Shown here: positions 25,954-34,556 of the stretch, piece by piece
How the letters are laid out: each line of letters begins with the position of its first letter
Numbering within the stretch: position 1 is the stretch's first letter
Origin: JAPULR01 sp963665075
Lineage (GTDB): Bacteria > Chloroflexota > Dehalococcoidia > Lucifugimonadales > GCA-2712585
DNA length: 64,000 nucleotides
Direction of reading: 5' to 3'
Assembly (NCBI GenBank): GCA_963665075.1
Contig: OY762063.1
Location: 2,356,001 to 2,420,000, forward strand
Notes under the pieces: generated by a model
Told to the model about the DNA's origin: nothing
The model's input: only the letters and a program-made list of their open reading frames with translations
Databases searched by the model: none
Translations under genes and position numbers: made by a program

Positions 25954-26829
25954 ATGAGCATACTGGTAGATGAGAATTCGCGGGTGCTGGTGCAGGGGAT
26001 AACGGGGCGGGAGGGGAGTTTCCACGCGACGCGATGCATGGAGTACGGGACGAACGTGGTGGCGGGGGTGACGCCGGGACGGGGTGGTACGATGTTCAAC
26101 GATACTGTGCCGGTGTTTGATTCGGTGGAGGAGGCGGTGGATGCGACGGGAGCGGACGTGTCGCTGCTGTTCGTGCCGGCGCCGTTCGCGCAGGACGCGA
26201 TGATTGAGGCGGCGGATGCGGGAATCGGGTTGATAGCGTGCATCGCGGAGGGGGTGCCGGTGCTGGATTCGGCGCGGGTGCTGCGGTATCTGGAGGGACG
26301 GGGGAGCAGACTGCTGGGGCCGAACTGTCCGGGGCTGATTTCGCCGACGGGGAAGTGCAAGGTGGGTATCATGCCGGGGCACATCCACAAGCCAGGTCGG
26401 GTGGGGGTGGTCTCGCGGAGCGGGACGTTGACGTATGAGGCGGTGAGCCAGTTGAGCGCGTTGGACCTGGGGCAATCCACCTGCGTGGGGATTGGCGGGG
26501 ACCCGCTTATCGGGACGAATTTCGTGGACGTTTTGGAGTTGTTCAACGAGGACGCGGACACGGACGCGGTGGTGATGATCGGGGAGATCGGGGGGAGCAT
26601 GGAGCAGGAGGCGGCGCAGTATATCAAGGAGAATTTCAGGAAGCCGGTGGTGTCGTTCATTGCGGGGGCGACGGCGCCGCCGGGGAAGCGGATGGGTCAC
26701 GCGGGGGCGATTATCACGGGAGCGGACGCGACGACGGAGGCGAAGAACGGGGCGCTGCGGGACGCGGGGGCGCACGTGGTTCCGTCGCCGGGGCTTATCG
26801 GGGCGGTGATGAAGGAGGCGTTGGGTTAG
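25954..26829 (+). CDS. sucD: Succinate--CoA ligase alpha subunit
   Basis: A 291-residue alpha subunit that binds CoA and forms the phosphohistidine intermediate. Recognisable parts are the start MSILVDENSRVLVQGITG, CoA-binding VPAPFAQDA region, LLGPNCPGLISP, GIGGDPLIGTNFVDVLELF and the catalytic histidine in KRMGHAGAIITG. Length is normal. It lies 39 bases beyond sucC, with an AGGAG ribosome site, in a two-gene operon. Confidence 0.95.
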   Translation: MSILVDENSRVLVQGITGREGSFHATRCMEYGTNVVAGVTPGRGGTMFNDTVPVFDSVEEAVDATGADVSLLFVPAPFAQDAMIEAADAGIGLIACIAEGVPVLDSARVLRYLEGRGSRLLGPNCPGLISPTGKCKVGIMPGHIHKPGRVGVVSRSGTLTYEAVSQLSALDLGQSTCVGIGGDPLIGTNFVDVLELFNEDADTDAVVMIGEIGGSMEQEAAQYIKENFRKPVVSFIAGATAPPGKRMGHAGAIITGADATTEAKNGALRDAGAHVVPSPGLIGAVMKEALG

Positions 26830-26872
26830 GATGTCTCCGGCGGGCGAACGTTCCTGACGGGGCAGTTGGGCT

Positions 26873-27259
26873 ATGGTCAAGGGCGCGTTAATCGGGTTCG
26901 GGTTGAGCATTCTGCTGCTGTTGATTCCGATTGTGCACTTCATCACGGGGCCGCTTGGGCCGTTGATTGGGGGGTACGTGGGCGGGGGAGTGGCGCGGGC
27001 GACGCCGGGTCAGGCGGTTGGGATCGGGGCGCTGATGGGGGTATTCATGGCGGCGCCGGTATTGCTGATTGTGTTGGCGTTGCAGTCGCTGGAAGTTTGG
27101 GAAGCGGGGCAGGGGTTGTTGACGTCGGTGGCGGGGATATTGGCGTTGTGGGCGGGGTTGTTCGGGGCTGTGGGGGCTTATTTCGGGGGGCGGGCTGGAG
27201 GGAGTGGGCGGGTTATCATCATCAGGAATCGGCGTTTGGGCGGGGGTGGGTTTCGTTAG
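26873..27259 (+). CDS. Small integral membrane protein
   Basis: A 128-residue protein with three or four hydrophobic segments (ALIGFGLSILLLLIPIVHFI, an Ala/Gly-rich middle helix, LWAGLFGAVGAYFGG) and a basic tail RVIIIRNRRLGGGGFR. It resembles Gly/Ala-rich DUF5518-type membrane proteins but that match is weak. It starts 43 bases after sucD on the same strand and may be cotranscribed. The function is unknown. Confidence 0.65.
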   Translation: MVKGALIGFGLSILLLLIPIVHFITGPLGPLIGGYVGGGVARATPGQAVGIGALMGVFMAAPVLLIVLALQSLEVWEAGQGLLTSVAGILALWAGLFGAVGAYFGGRAGGSGRVIIIRNRRLGGGGFR

Positions 27260-27261
27260 GG

Positions 27262-27267
27262 TATAAT
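27262..27267 (+). promoter_or_regulatory. Perfect TATAAT box before the methyltransferase locus
   Basis: A TATAAT follows directly after the membrane protein stop, with a weak upstream TTGGGC. It could begin a transcript carrying the 18-codon reading frame and the methyltransferase. Confidence 0.45.
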
Positions 27268-27323
27268 GTGCCTGTGTCCCAGGGCATGATATGAACGCTT
27301 TGATATATGGGTAGAAAGATAGG

Positions 27324-27380
27324 ATGAAGACCATAATCACGGGAATTCCGCTGGGGCTGATTGCGGACTTGGCGGCGTAG
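27324..27380 (+). CDS. Putative 18-residue leader peptide
   Basis: ATG at 27324 opens M-K-T-I-I-T-G-I-P-L-G-L-I-A-D-L-A-A followed by TAG. The stop is two bases before the ATG of the methyltransferase, so ribosomes finishing here could re-initiate. A weak AGGATG overlap is the only ribosome signal, and it may instead be the remnant of a gene replaced by the methyltransferase. Confidence 0.3.
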   Translation: MKTIITGIPLGLIADLAA

Positions 27381-27382
27381 TC

Positions 27383-28933
27383 ATGGCAACTAGAAATTTC
27401 GCCAACCGGACGCTGTATATCAGCGACAACCTGCCCATTCTGGAAAAGATGAACTCCGGGACTGTCGACTTGGTGCTTATTGACCCGCCCTTCAACTCCA
27501 AGCGCAACTACCAGGGCGTTGGGAGAGCGTCGAGGGCGAAATTCCAGGACATCTGGAAGTGGAAGAAGGACGTTCATCCCGACTGGATGCCGAAGCTGAG
27601 GGAACATAACGGCGCCCTAGCCGAGGTCGTCGAAGCGGCGTACCATGCAAACGATCCCAGCATGGCGGCGTACATAGCCTTCATGTCCATCAGGGTCAGG
27701 GAACTTTACAGGGTTTTGAAGTCCACGGGCAGTATGTATCTGCATTGCGACCCCACGGCCAGCCCGTACTTGAGAGGGGTGATGGATGCGTTGTTTGGCT
27801 CCGATAACTTCAGAAATGAAATCGTGTGGCGGCGGACGAGGGGACGCTCGGACGCGATTCGGTTTGGCAGGGTCCACGACGTCATCCTTTACTACACCAA
27901 GTCTGACAAGTTTACGTGGAACACGCAATATCTCCCCCACGACCCGGATTATGTCAAAAGAGCCTATCGCTACAAGGACAAGTCAGGCCATTATCGATCA
28001 TCGGATCTTACCGCGCCAGGACACGGCAGATCGGAAGGGGAATACTTTGAGGAATGGCGTGGCGTTACTCCCAGCAGCGGGAGGATGTGGAACCTGCCTA
28101 TGCAGGGAGGAATGGCGAGCTGGATTGCCGATAACAACATAATTCCCGGATGGCTTGAGATGAAAGGCGTACGTCAACGACTGGACGCTCTCGATGCGGC
28201 CGGACTCATCCAGTGGCCGGCGCGAGGCAATGGAATGCCCAGGTTGAAGCGTTATCTTGCTTCTACGAAGGGGTCGGCGGCCGATGACGTAATCGTTGAC
28301 GTTCGCAGGCTGGAAGCCGCATCTAAAGAGAAGGTTGACTGGCCCACACAGAAGCCGCTGAAGCTGTACAAGCGGTTAATCAGGGCCTCTACTGACGAAG
28401 GCGACATGGTTCTGGACGCCTTCGCCGGGTGCGCCACCACCTGTGTCGCCGCCGAGCAGCTGGGACGGCAGTGGATTGGCATAGACATAGACGATGAAGC
28501 GGAGAAAATCACCCAGGATCGCCTGCGTCGCGAAACCCGCCTGCTTGAAGACGGGGCAAACCCCGTGTCCGTCCGCCGCGACCCGCCGCATCCGCCGTAC
28601 ATTCCGCCCGATCCTGAGTCGACGCCCACGTTTGAGACGCCGCGCCGGGCGAAGAACAACATACCGATGCCGCCGTTGAGCGAAGCGCGGAAATACCTTG
28701 CCTGCCGTGACGGCGGATTCTGCCAGGGCTGCGGGTTCGTGCCGCCGAATGGCTGGCTGGACTACCTTGAAGTGGACCACAAGCTGCCAAAAGCGGACGG
28801 CGGCGGCAACGAGTATGGCAATCTGGTGTTGCTTTGCTCTCCCTGCAACCGCAGGAAGGCTCACATGTACACGATTAGCGGGTTGCGGAACGAGATCGTG
28901 AAGGCGGGGAGGGTCGTGGAGAAGCGGTGGTGA
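27383..28933 (+). CDS. DNA methyltransferase fused to a C-terminal HNH nuclease
   Basis: A 516-residue fusion. Residues 1 to about 380 form an N4/N6-type DNA methyltransferase: catalytic motif IV LIDPPFNSKR (DPPF at 34-37) precedes the AdoMet motif LDAFAGCATTCVAA (about 343-356), which is the beta-class order, with QLGRQWIGIDID after it. Residues about 430-505 form an HNH endonuclease with CQGCG, EVDHKLPKADGG, EYGNLVLLCSPCNRRKAHM, including both zinc CxxC pairs and the His of EVDH. One chain could therefore modify and cut DNA. Composition is mixed rather than strongly G-skewed, consistent with acquisition. No separate specificity or restriction gene is adjacent. Confidence 0.9.
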   Translation: MATRNFANRTLYISDNLPILEKMNSGTVDLVLIDPPFNSKRNYQGVGRASRAKFQDIWKWKKDVHPDWMPKLREHNGALAEVVEAAYHANDPSMAAYIAFMSIRVRELYRVLKSTGSMYLHCDPTASPYLRGVMDALFGSDNFRNEIVWRRTRGRSDAIRFGRVHDVILYYTKSDKFTWNTQYLPHDPDYVKRAYRYKDKSGHYRSSDLTAPGHGRSEGEYFEEWRGVTPSSGRMWNLPMQGGMASWIADNNIIPGWLEMKGVRQRLDALDAAGLIQWPARGNGMPRLKRYLASTKGSAADDVIVDVRRLEAASKEKVDWPTQKPLKLYKRLIRASTDEGDMVLDAFAGCATTCVAAEQLGRQWIGIDIDDEAEKITQDRLRRETRLLEDGANPVSVRRDPPHPPYIPPDPESTPTFETPRRAKNNIPMPPLSEARKYLACRDGGFCQGCGFVPPNGWLDYLEVDHKLPKADGGGNEYGNLVLLCSPCNRRKAHMYTISGLRNEIVKAGRVVEKRW

Positions 28934-29036
28934 AGGGGGTGGGTGTGGATGAGCGGGCGGATGGGAATTGAGGGGGGGTAGGATTCACCCTCACCCCTTC
29001 GACAGGCTCAGGACAGGCTTAATCCTCTCCCTCAAG

Positions 29037-29311
29037 GGAGACCTTTGCGTAACTGCCAAATATGCCATCCACCCCACCCGAATCGCCCCCATCCCCCGCT
29101 TTCGCGAGAGCAGGCTCTAACCTTCCCCCGTCCAGGAGACCTTTGCATAACTCCCTATTCATCCCAACATTCTGTCAAAGAAGTAGCGTATTTATACCTA
29201 AACAGCCCCGCTCCTGGATTCCCGTTTTCACGGGAATGACGGTTATGCAAAGGTCTCCGTCCAGGGGGAAGGGAGAAGATGGACGGGAATGACGGTTATG
29301 CAATGGTCTCC
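29037..29311. mobile_element. MITE-like element, outer copy interrupted by another
   Basis: The left inverted repeat GGAGACCTTTGCGTAACTGCC starts at 29037 and the right one, GGTTATGCAATGGTCTCC, ends at 29311. The flanks are the perfect 5-bp duplication TCAAG (29032-29036 and 29312-29316) within an R4-like sequence. Removing the nested element leaves about 146 bp. No transposase frame is present. Confidence 0.8.
29135..29258. mobile_element. MITE-like element, nested inner copy
   Basis: This 124-bp element has ends GGAGACCTTTGCATAACTCC and GGTTATGCAAAGGTCTCC and is flanked by the perfect 5-bp duplication GTCCA (29130-29134, 29259-29263). It sits in the middle of an R3 palindrome inside the outer element. 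Its body includes CATTCTGTCAAAGAAGTAGC, TATTTATACCTAAACAG and one R1 hairpin. Confidence 0.85.
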
Positions 29312-29323
29312 TCAAGGGAGAGG

Positions 29324-30574
29324 TTAGTTCTTTAGGGTTTTGAGGAAGTTTTGGCGGGGGGTGATTTTTTGTTGGCGGGTGGACATTTGGCGGATGGTGA
29401 CGGTTTCGGATTTTGCTTCGTCTTCGCCGATGATTATTACGGTGGAGACGCCTAATGAGTTGGCGTTTCGCATCTGGCCGCGCATGCTGCGGGTCCAGGC
29501 GCCCTGGATGACGCCGACGCCCGCGTTTCGCATGGCGGCGGCGAGTTCCAGGGCGGGCGTCACGGCTTCTTCTCCAAGGGCGGCGATGTAGTAGGTGGGC
29601 TTGTCCTCGTCGGCGACTTCTACGCGTTGACTCTGGACGTTCAGGATGAGGCGCTCCATGCCGGTGGCGAATCCGACGCCGGGGGTGGGGCGTCCTCCAA
29701 GCTGTTCGATGAGGCCGTCGTAGCGACCACCTCCCAGGATTGTGCCCTGGGCGCCCGCGCCGGGGGGTACGATTTCGAAGACGGTGCGGGTGTAGTAGTC
29801 GAGGCCGCGGACGAGGCGGTGGTCTATTGTGTAGGGGATGTTCAGGGCGTTCAGGTAGGATTGCAGACGTTGCCAGTGGTCCTCGCATTCGTCGCAGAGG
29901 TGTCCGGTGGACTTGGGGGCGGCTTCCTGGAGGGGGCGGCATGAGTCGCGCTTGCAGTCGAGGAGGCGGAGGGGGTTGTGCTCCCAACGCTGGCGGCAGT
30001 CGGAGCAGAGGTTGTCGCGGGCGGGTTGGTAGTAGTCGCGGAGGGCTTCGATGTAACCGGGGCGGCAGTTTGCGTCGCCGATGCTGTTGATGAATAGGCT
30101 GAGGCCGGTCAGTCCGAGGTCGGAAACGAGGGACCAGCCCATATCGACGATTTCGGCGTCGGCGAGGGGGGAGCCATCGCCGAGGATTTCGACGCCGTAC
30201 TGGTGGTGCTGGCGGTAGCGGCCGGCCTGGGGTCTGTCGTAGCGGAAGACGGGGCAGAAGTAGTAGAGGCGGACGGGTTGAGGGAGGCTGTGCATACCGG
30301 CTTCGAGGTAGGCGCGGCAGACGGGGGCGGTGCCTTCGGGGCGGAGGGTGAGGGAGTCGCCGCCGCGGTCGAGGAAGGTGTAGGTTTCCTTGTCCATGAT
30401 GTCGGTGCCGGCGCCGACGGAGCGGTGGAAGAGGTCGGAGGTTTCGAAGACGGGGGTGTCGAGGCGACCGAAGCCGTGGCGACGGGCGAGGGTTGACGCT
30501 TTTTCTTCGACGTAGCGCCAATACTTTTGCTCGGCGGGGGGTATGTCTTTGGTGCCTCTAGCTGCCCTGTACAA
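29324..30574 (-). CDS. hisS: Histidyl-tRNA synthetase
   Basis: A 416-residue class II synthetase that charges tRNA-His. Motif 1 is in the N-terminal RRHGFGRLDTPVFE region, motif 2 around FRYDRPQAGRYRQHHQYGVE, the histidine signatures HRLVRGLDYYTRTVFE and ILGGGRYDGLIEQLGG are intact, and motif 3 is GVGFATGMERL. The C-terminal anticodon-binding domain spans about residues 325-410. An insertion with several Cys residues (CSDCRQRWE, CDECEDHW) sits mid-protein, as in many bacterial HisRS. Its start overlaps the end of the upstream HEPN-like gene. Confidence 0.95.
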   Translation of the reverse strand: MYRAARGTKDIPPAEQKYWRYVEEKASTLARRHGFGRLDTPVFETSDLFHRSVGAGTDIMDKETYTFLDRGGDSLTLRPEGTAPVCRAYLEAGMHSLPQPVRLYYFCPVFRYDRPQAGRYRQHHQYGVEILGDGSPLADAEIVDMGWSLVSDLGLTGLSLFINSIGDANCRPGYIEALRDYYQPARDNLCSDCRQRWEHNPLRLLDCKRDSCRPLQEAAPKSTGHLCDECEDHWQRLQSYLNALNIPYTIDHRLVRGLDYYTRTVFEIVPPGAGAQGTILGGGRYDGLIEQLGGRPTPGVGFATGMERLILNVQSQRVEVADEDKPTYYIAALGEEAVTPALELAAAMRNAGVGVIQGAWTRSMRGQMRNANSLGVSTVIIIGEDEAKSETVTIRQMSTRQQKITPRQNFLKTLKN

Positions 30575-30950
30575 CTGCCATTGCCTCTGCGTCCCGAATG
30601 AACGCTATGGTTTCGCGCACGTCGGCGATTATGGCCTCGGCGGGCTCGAGTATGCCGTCGTAGAAACATGCGCCGTGGAGGAAGGATTGGCGGAGGGCGT
30701 ACTGCAATCGCAACGGCTCGAGGGACGGGTCCTGTCTACGCAGCCGCTGAAGCATCCGCATGGTCTGGCCGGAGGTTCGGGGTTCCCTTCCGGTGCGGGC
30801 CAGAATCAGGCCGTCGGTGGCGCGCTTGGTGGCGCCCCACGCCTTTTCGGCGGCGTTGCGTAATCGACCTTGCTCGAGCATCTCCAACGCGTCGTCGTAC
30901 AGGGTCCTGGCGTCGGCGAATAGAAAGTCTGCCTGGGCGGTTTGCAGCAT
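30558..30950 (-). CDS. HEPN/PaREP1-like helical protein coupled to hisS
   Basis: A 130-residue all-helical protein with the PaREP1/HEPN-like pattern DALEMLEQGRLRNAAEKAWG, then ATKRATDGLILARTGREPR. The family is best known from archaea and some bacteria; many HEPN proteins are RNA-binding or toxin-like, but the R-x4-6-H catalytic motif of HEPN RNases is not present. The start at 30950 follows GAGGA. Its stop overlaps the hisS start by about 17 bases, so translation is coupled. A divergent homologue lies at 62429. A role in tRNA metabolism is only a guess from location. Confidence 0.6.
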   Translation of the reverse strand: MLQTAQADFLFADARTLYDDALEMLEQGRLRNAAEKAWGATKRATDGLILARTGREPRTSGQTMRMLQRLRRQDPSLEPLRLQYALRQSFLHGACFYDGILEPAEAIIADVRETIAFIRDAEAMAVVQGS

Positions 30951-31057
30951 GGATTCCTCTTTGGTGGGTGTCGATTTTTTGATTGGGTGATGGGGAGAGT
31001 ATATCACCTGACGGGCCGGGCTTGAAGGCTGGGGAGGGGGGTTGTTGTAGTAAAGAT

Positions 31058-31166
31058 GATTCGTTTCGTTTGGCTTCTTTTTTTCTGTGGTGGGATACAA
31101 ATGGGGTTTTTATAGCTAATTCGGGGGAAAATGGGGATTCGTTATTATGTTGTGGTGAAAACGAAT
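31058..31166 (+). repeat. Second ATTCGTTT motif cluster
   Basis: GATTCGTTT at 31058-31066, GATTCGTT at 31136-31143 and the reverse complement AAAACGAAT at 31158-31166, in an AT-rich stretch that resembles 16842-16934. Confidence 0.55.
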
Positions 31167-31272
31167 GGGGGGCTTTTACCATAGATGCAGGGGCGTTGGA
31201 TGGCGACGAGTCCGGGCGTGGGCTGTACGCAGGAGGGTCAGGGGAGACCTCCGCGAAGCCGTGAATTGCGTA

Positions 31273-31351
31273 TGTATGTTTCATGTCAGGGATGGTAGCA
31301 GAGGGTGGGGGTTGGTGGCAAGGGGGAGTTGGCAGTTTTGGGGGGGAATCA
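31273..31351 (-). repeat. Dispersed promoter module, copy B
   Basis: Nearly identical to 17075-17156. On the minus strand TTGCCA (31321-31316) and TACCAT (31297-31292) are spaced 18 bp, followed after seven bases by ATG at 31284 (M-K-H-T-Y-A). The reading frame from that ATG runs into the HEPN-like gene out of frame and does not look coding, so the module may simply drive the HEPN-hisS operon. Confidence 0.65.
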
Positions 31352-31905
31352 CCCCCATCTCAATCTTCCCCCGTCGAGGGGGAAGGGAGGAGAGGCCTCC
31401 AGCATCCCACCCCTGGATTCCCGTTTTCACGGGAATGACAGGTGGGGTGCGGGAATGACAGGTGGGGTGCGGGAATGACAGGTGGGGTGCGGGAATGACA
31501 GGTGGGGTGCGGGAATGACGGAGGAGAAGCAGGGAGGACGGATGGGGTAGGCGGGTTCGCGAATGGGGGGACGCTCGACCCTTCGACAGGCCCTTCGACA
31601 AGCTCAGGACAGGCCCTTCGACAAGCTCAGGACAGGCCCTTCGACAAGCTCAGGACAGGCCCTTCGACAGGCTCAGGACAAGCTCAGGGTGAGCGGGGTG
31701 GGGGAATATCAGGGTGAGCGGGGATTCACCCCCATCTCAATCTTCCCCCATTGAGGGGGAAGAGGTTTTTGGGAGCTCATGAAAGGGTTATGCAAAGGTC
31801 TCCGTCAAGGGGGAAGGGATAAGACGCCGCCGCCCCCCGCCGCTCGACCCTTCGACAGGCTCAGGGTGAGCGGGGTGGGGGAATATCAGGGTGAGCGGTT
31901 GGGGG
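31352..31905 (+). repeat. Repeat island with tandem microsatellites before relA
   Basis: Contains R3 and R1 units. GGGAATGACAGGTGGGGTGC (20 bp) is repeated about five times at 31430-31520, and the CCCTTCGACAAGCTCAGGAC part of R2 is repeated four times at about 31580-31690. A right-half MITE end (GGTTATGCAAAGGTCTCC, 31786-31803) is followed by more R2. No gene is seen. Confidence 0.88.
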
Positions 31906-31907
31906 TG

Positions 31908-31936
31908 TAGACGAAAGCGTTGTTGGCTAATATGAT
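31908..31936 (+). promoter_or_regulatory. Near-leaderless promoter of relA/spoT
   Basis: TAGACG (31908-31913) and TATGAT (31931-31936) are spaced 17 bp. The ATG at 31943 follows the -10 box by six bases, leaving essentially no leader and no ribosome site. Confidence 0.5.
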
Positions 31937-31942
31937 AGGGGC

Positions 31943-34144
31943 ATGGTGGTGAAGACGGCAACGGCGCCGAGCCTGAGACAGTTGATTGGGCGGACCAGGA
32001 AGTATCTTCCGAAGGAGAAGAACGAACTGGTGGAGTCGGCGTATGACTTTGCGGAGATGTCGCATCGGGGGCAGTTTCGCGCTTCGGGGGGGCCGTACAT
32101 CGAGCATCCTCTGAGCATCGCGCTGTTTCTGGCGGACTTGCAGTTGGACGCGACCACGCTTTCCGCCGCGCTTCTGCACGACGTTGTGGAGGACTGCGAC
32201 GTCACTTCTCAGGACATCAGCAGTCGGTTCGGGTCGGACGTGTCCAAGCTGGTGGACGGGGTTACGAAGCTGACGCGGATGGAGCTGGTGGACCTGGCGG
32301 AGGCGTCGAGTCAGCCGCCGGAGGACCGGCTGAAGGCGGAGACGCTGCGGAAGATGCTGGTGGCGATGGCGGAAGACGTGCGGGTCGTTCTCATCAAACT
32401 GGCGGATCGGCTGCACAATATGTTGACGCTGGACGCGCTGCCGCCGCCGAAGCAGAGGGCGATGGCGCAGGAGACGATGGACATCTACGCGCCGCTGGCG
32501 CACCGGCTGGGAATCTGGGATATAAAATGGCGGCTGGAAGACCGTTCCTTCCATTACTTGGAGCCGGAGTTGTATCGGGAAATTTCGGAGATGCTGGCGA
32601 CGCGGCGGGAGGAGCGGGAGCGGTATATCGAAGATCAGAGGGAAGTCCTATCGGGCGCCTTGGACGAGCACAACCTGAAGGCGCAGGTCATTGGGCGTCC
32701 CAAGCACATCTACAGCATCTATCTGAAGAGCAAGAAGTACGAAAGCGAGGGGAAGAGCACTCGCGACATCTACGACCTGTACGCGCTGAGGGTGTTGGTG
32801 AAGTCAAAGCCGGACTGCTACAACGCGCTGGGGGTGGTGCATAACCTGTGGAGGCCGATACCGGGGCAGTTCGACGATTACGTGGCGAACCCCAAGGAGA
32901 ACCTGTACCAGGCGCTGCATACGACGGTGATGTGCAAGGGGGCGACGCCGTTGGAGGTGCAGATTCGCACCCACGAGATGCACCAGCTGGCGGAGTACGG
33001 GGTGGCGGCGCACTGGCACTACAAGGAGGGGAACAGCAGCGATTCGAAGTTCGAGCAGAAGATGACGTGGATGCGGCAGCTGCTGGAGTGGCAGCGGGAC
33101 GTGCAGGGGACGGACGAGTTTCTGGAGTCGGTGAAGACGGACATATTCCAGGACCAGGTGTTTGTGTTCACGCCGCAGGGGGACATTGTGGAGCTTCCGT
33201 CGGGGGCGACGCCGATTGACTTCGCCTATCGGATACACACGGAGTTGGGGCATCGGTGCATCGGGGGGAAGGTGAACGGGCGGCTGATGGCGCTGGATTA
33301 TCAGCTGCAGAACGGGGACACGGTGGAGATTCTGACCACGAAGGTGGCCCGTGGGCCGAGTCTGGATTGGTTGAATCCGAATCTGGGGTATATCCGGACG
33401 GCGAGCGCGCGGAGTCGCATCCGGCTGTGGTTCCGTCGGCAGTCGCGGGCGGCGAACATTCAGTTGGGCAGGGAGCTGCTGAAGAAGGAAGCGCGGCGTC
33501 TGAACATGAAGATTGACGAGCAGGCGTTGGCGGCGACCTTCAAGATGGACAACGTGGAGGAGTTTCTGATTTCGCTGGCCTCGGGCGGGACGACTATCAA
33601 CCAGGTCATCAATCGGCTCACCGCGGACGAGCGGAAGGAGCAGGAGCGGCGTTCGAGCAGCCTTCCGCTTACCAGTCCGGGTTCGGGGATCAAGGTGCTG
33701 GGGGTGGGGGACTTGCTGACGCGGATAGGGCAGTGTTGCAGTCCGTTGCCGGGGGACAGGATAATCGGCTTCATCACGCGGTCGAGAGGCATCACGGTGC
33801 ACAAGACAAGCTGTCACAGCGTGCGGAACGAGGACGAAAAGGAACGGCTGGTGGACGTGGATTGGGGAGAGGAGAAGAAGCTGTATCCGGTTCGGATTGA
33901 AATCCAGGCGCGGGATCGGGTGGGGCTGCTGAGGGACATCACGGCGCGGGTGTCGGAGGAGAAGGTGAACATCGCGGAGGTGCTGACGGACGAGAGGTCC
34001 GACGGGACGGTGACGATTTATCTGACGCTGCACACGACGGGGTTGGAGCAACTGGGGCGGATATTCGCGAAGCTGGACGGGATAAAGGGGATGCTGAGCG
34101 CGGGGCGGATAGTGACGGACCCGTTCAGCATATCGAGGAAGTAA
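31943..34144 (+). CDS. relA: Bifunctional (p)ppGpp synthetase/hydrolase
   Basis: A 733-residue long RSH protein that makes and degrades the alarmone (p)ppGpp. The N-terminal HD hydrolase domain is intact (HRGQFRASGGPYIEHPL, LLHDVVEDCDV, LIKLADRLHNM). The synthetase domain follows (about residues 230-370; KHIYSIYLKSKKY, DIYDLYALRVLV), then a TGS domain (FVFTPQGDIVELPSGATPID), a helical/zinc-finger-like region with CCSPLPGD and a C-terminal ACT domain (VRIEIQARDRVGLLRDITA). The HD residues imply hydrolase activity, so it is of the Rel/SpoT bifunctional type. The start is leaderless. It is followed by rpsT. Confidence 0.95.
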   Translation: MVVKTATAPSLRQLIGRTRKYLPKEKNELVESAYDFAEMSHRGQFRASGGPYIEHPLSIALFLADLQLDATTLSAALLHDVVEDCDVTSQDISSRFGSDVSKLVDGVTKLTRMELVDLAEASSQPPEDRLKAETLRKMLVAMAEDVRVVLIKLADRLHNMLTLDALPPPKQRAMAQETMDIYAPLAHRLGIWDIKWRLEDRSFHYLEPELYREISEMLATRREERERYIEDQREVLSGALDEHNLKAQVIGRPKHIYSIYLKSKKYESEGKSTRDIYDLYALRVLVKSKPDCYNALGVVHNLWRPIPGQFDDYVANPKENLYQALHTTVMCKGATPLEVQIRTHEMHQLAEYGVAAHWHYKEGNSSDSKFEQKMTWMRQLLEWQRDVQGTDEFLESVKTDIFQDQVFVFTPQGDIVELPSGATPIDFAYRIHTELGHRCIGGKVNGRLMALDYQLQNGDTVEILTTKVARGPSLDWLNPNLGYIRTASARSRIRLWFRRQSRAANIQLGRELLKKEARRLNMKIDEQALAATFKMDNVEEFLISLASGGTTINQVINRLTADERKEQERRSSSLPLTSPGSGIKVLGVGDLLTRIGQCCSPLPGDRIIGFITRSRGITVHKTSCHSVRNEDEKERLVDVDWGEEKKLYPVRIEIQARDRVGLLRDITARVSEEKVNIAEVLTDERSDGTVTIYLTLHTTGLEQLGRIFAKLDGIKGMLSAGRIVTDPFSISRK

Positions 34145-34211
34145 CCCCTTCCAATGGGGGAACGCATGCTTTATACTATGGGGCGAACATTCATCATCCA
34201 CGGAGGTAACA

Positions 34212-34469
34212 TTGCCGTCTGAGAAATCCTACCGATCCTCGCTGCGGAAGCAGAAGCGGAACCGCAGCGCGAGGTCGTCCACGAGAACCTACGTAGCCAA
34301 GGCCGTGAGGGCCATCGAAGAGTCGGACCAAGACGAAGCGGAAGCGGCGGTGAAGCTCGCGTTGAAGGCGTTGGATCAGACGGCCAGGAAGGGCGTCATC
34401 CATTCCAACAACGCGGCGCGTCGGAAGTCGCGGCTGATGAAGCGGTTGAACGCCGCTACCGCAAAATAG
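34212..34469 (+). CDS. rpsT: 30S ribosomal protein S20
   Basis: An 85-residue, Lys/Arg-rich helical protein that binds 16S rRNA. The start is TTG 34212, five bases after GGAGGT; the residues that follow (PSEKSYRSSLRKQKRNRS) match the S20 pattern, as do KGVIHSNNAARRKSRLMKRL at the C-terminal end. A TATACT box (34172-34177) lies just upstream. The gap after relA is 67 bases. Confidence 0.95.
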   Translation: MPSEKSYRSSLRKQKRNRSARSSTRTYVAKAVRAIEESDQDEAEAAVKLALKALDQTARKGVIHSNNAARRKSRLMKRLNAATAK

Positions 34470-34484
34470 CGGATTCGTGATAAT

Positions 34485-34537
34485 TAGTTCCTTTGTCTTG
34501 ACTAAAGGGTAAGCTTGTGCTATTTTGGAACGAACTA
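34485..34537 (+). promoter_or_regulatory. lexA promoter with flanking inverted repeat
   Basis: TTGACT (34498-34503) and TATTTT (34521-34526) are spaced 17 bp. They are bracketed by TAGTTCC (34485-34491) and GGAACGAACTA (34527-34537), which form an imperfect inverted repeat and are plausible LexA operator half-sites for autoregulation. The operator assignment is inferred, not verified. Confidence 0.5.
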
Positions 34538-34556
34538 GAGTTTTGAGGGAGGCTCA

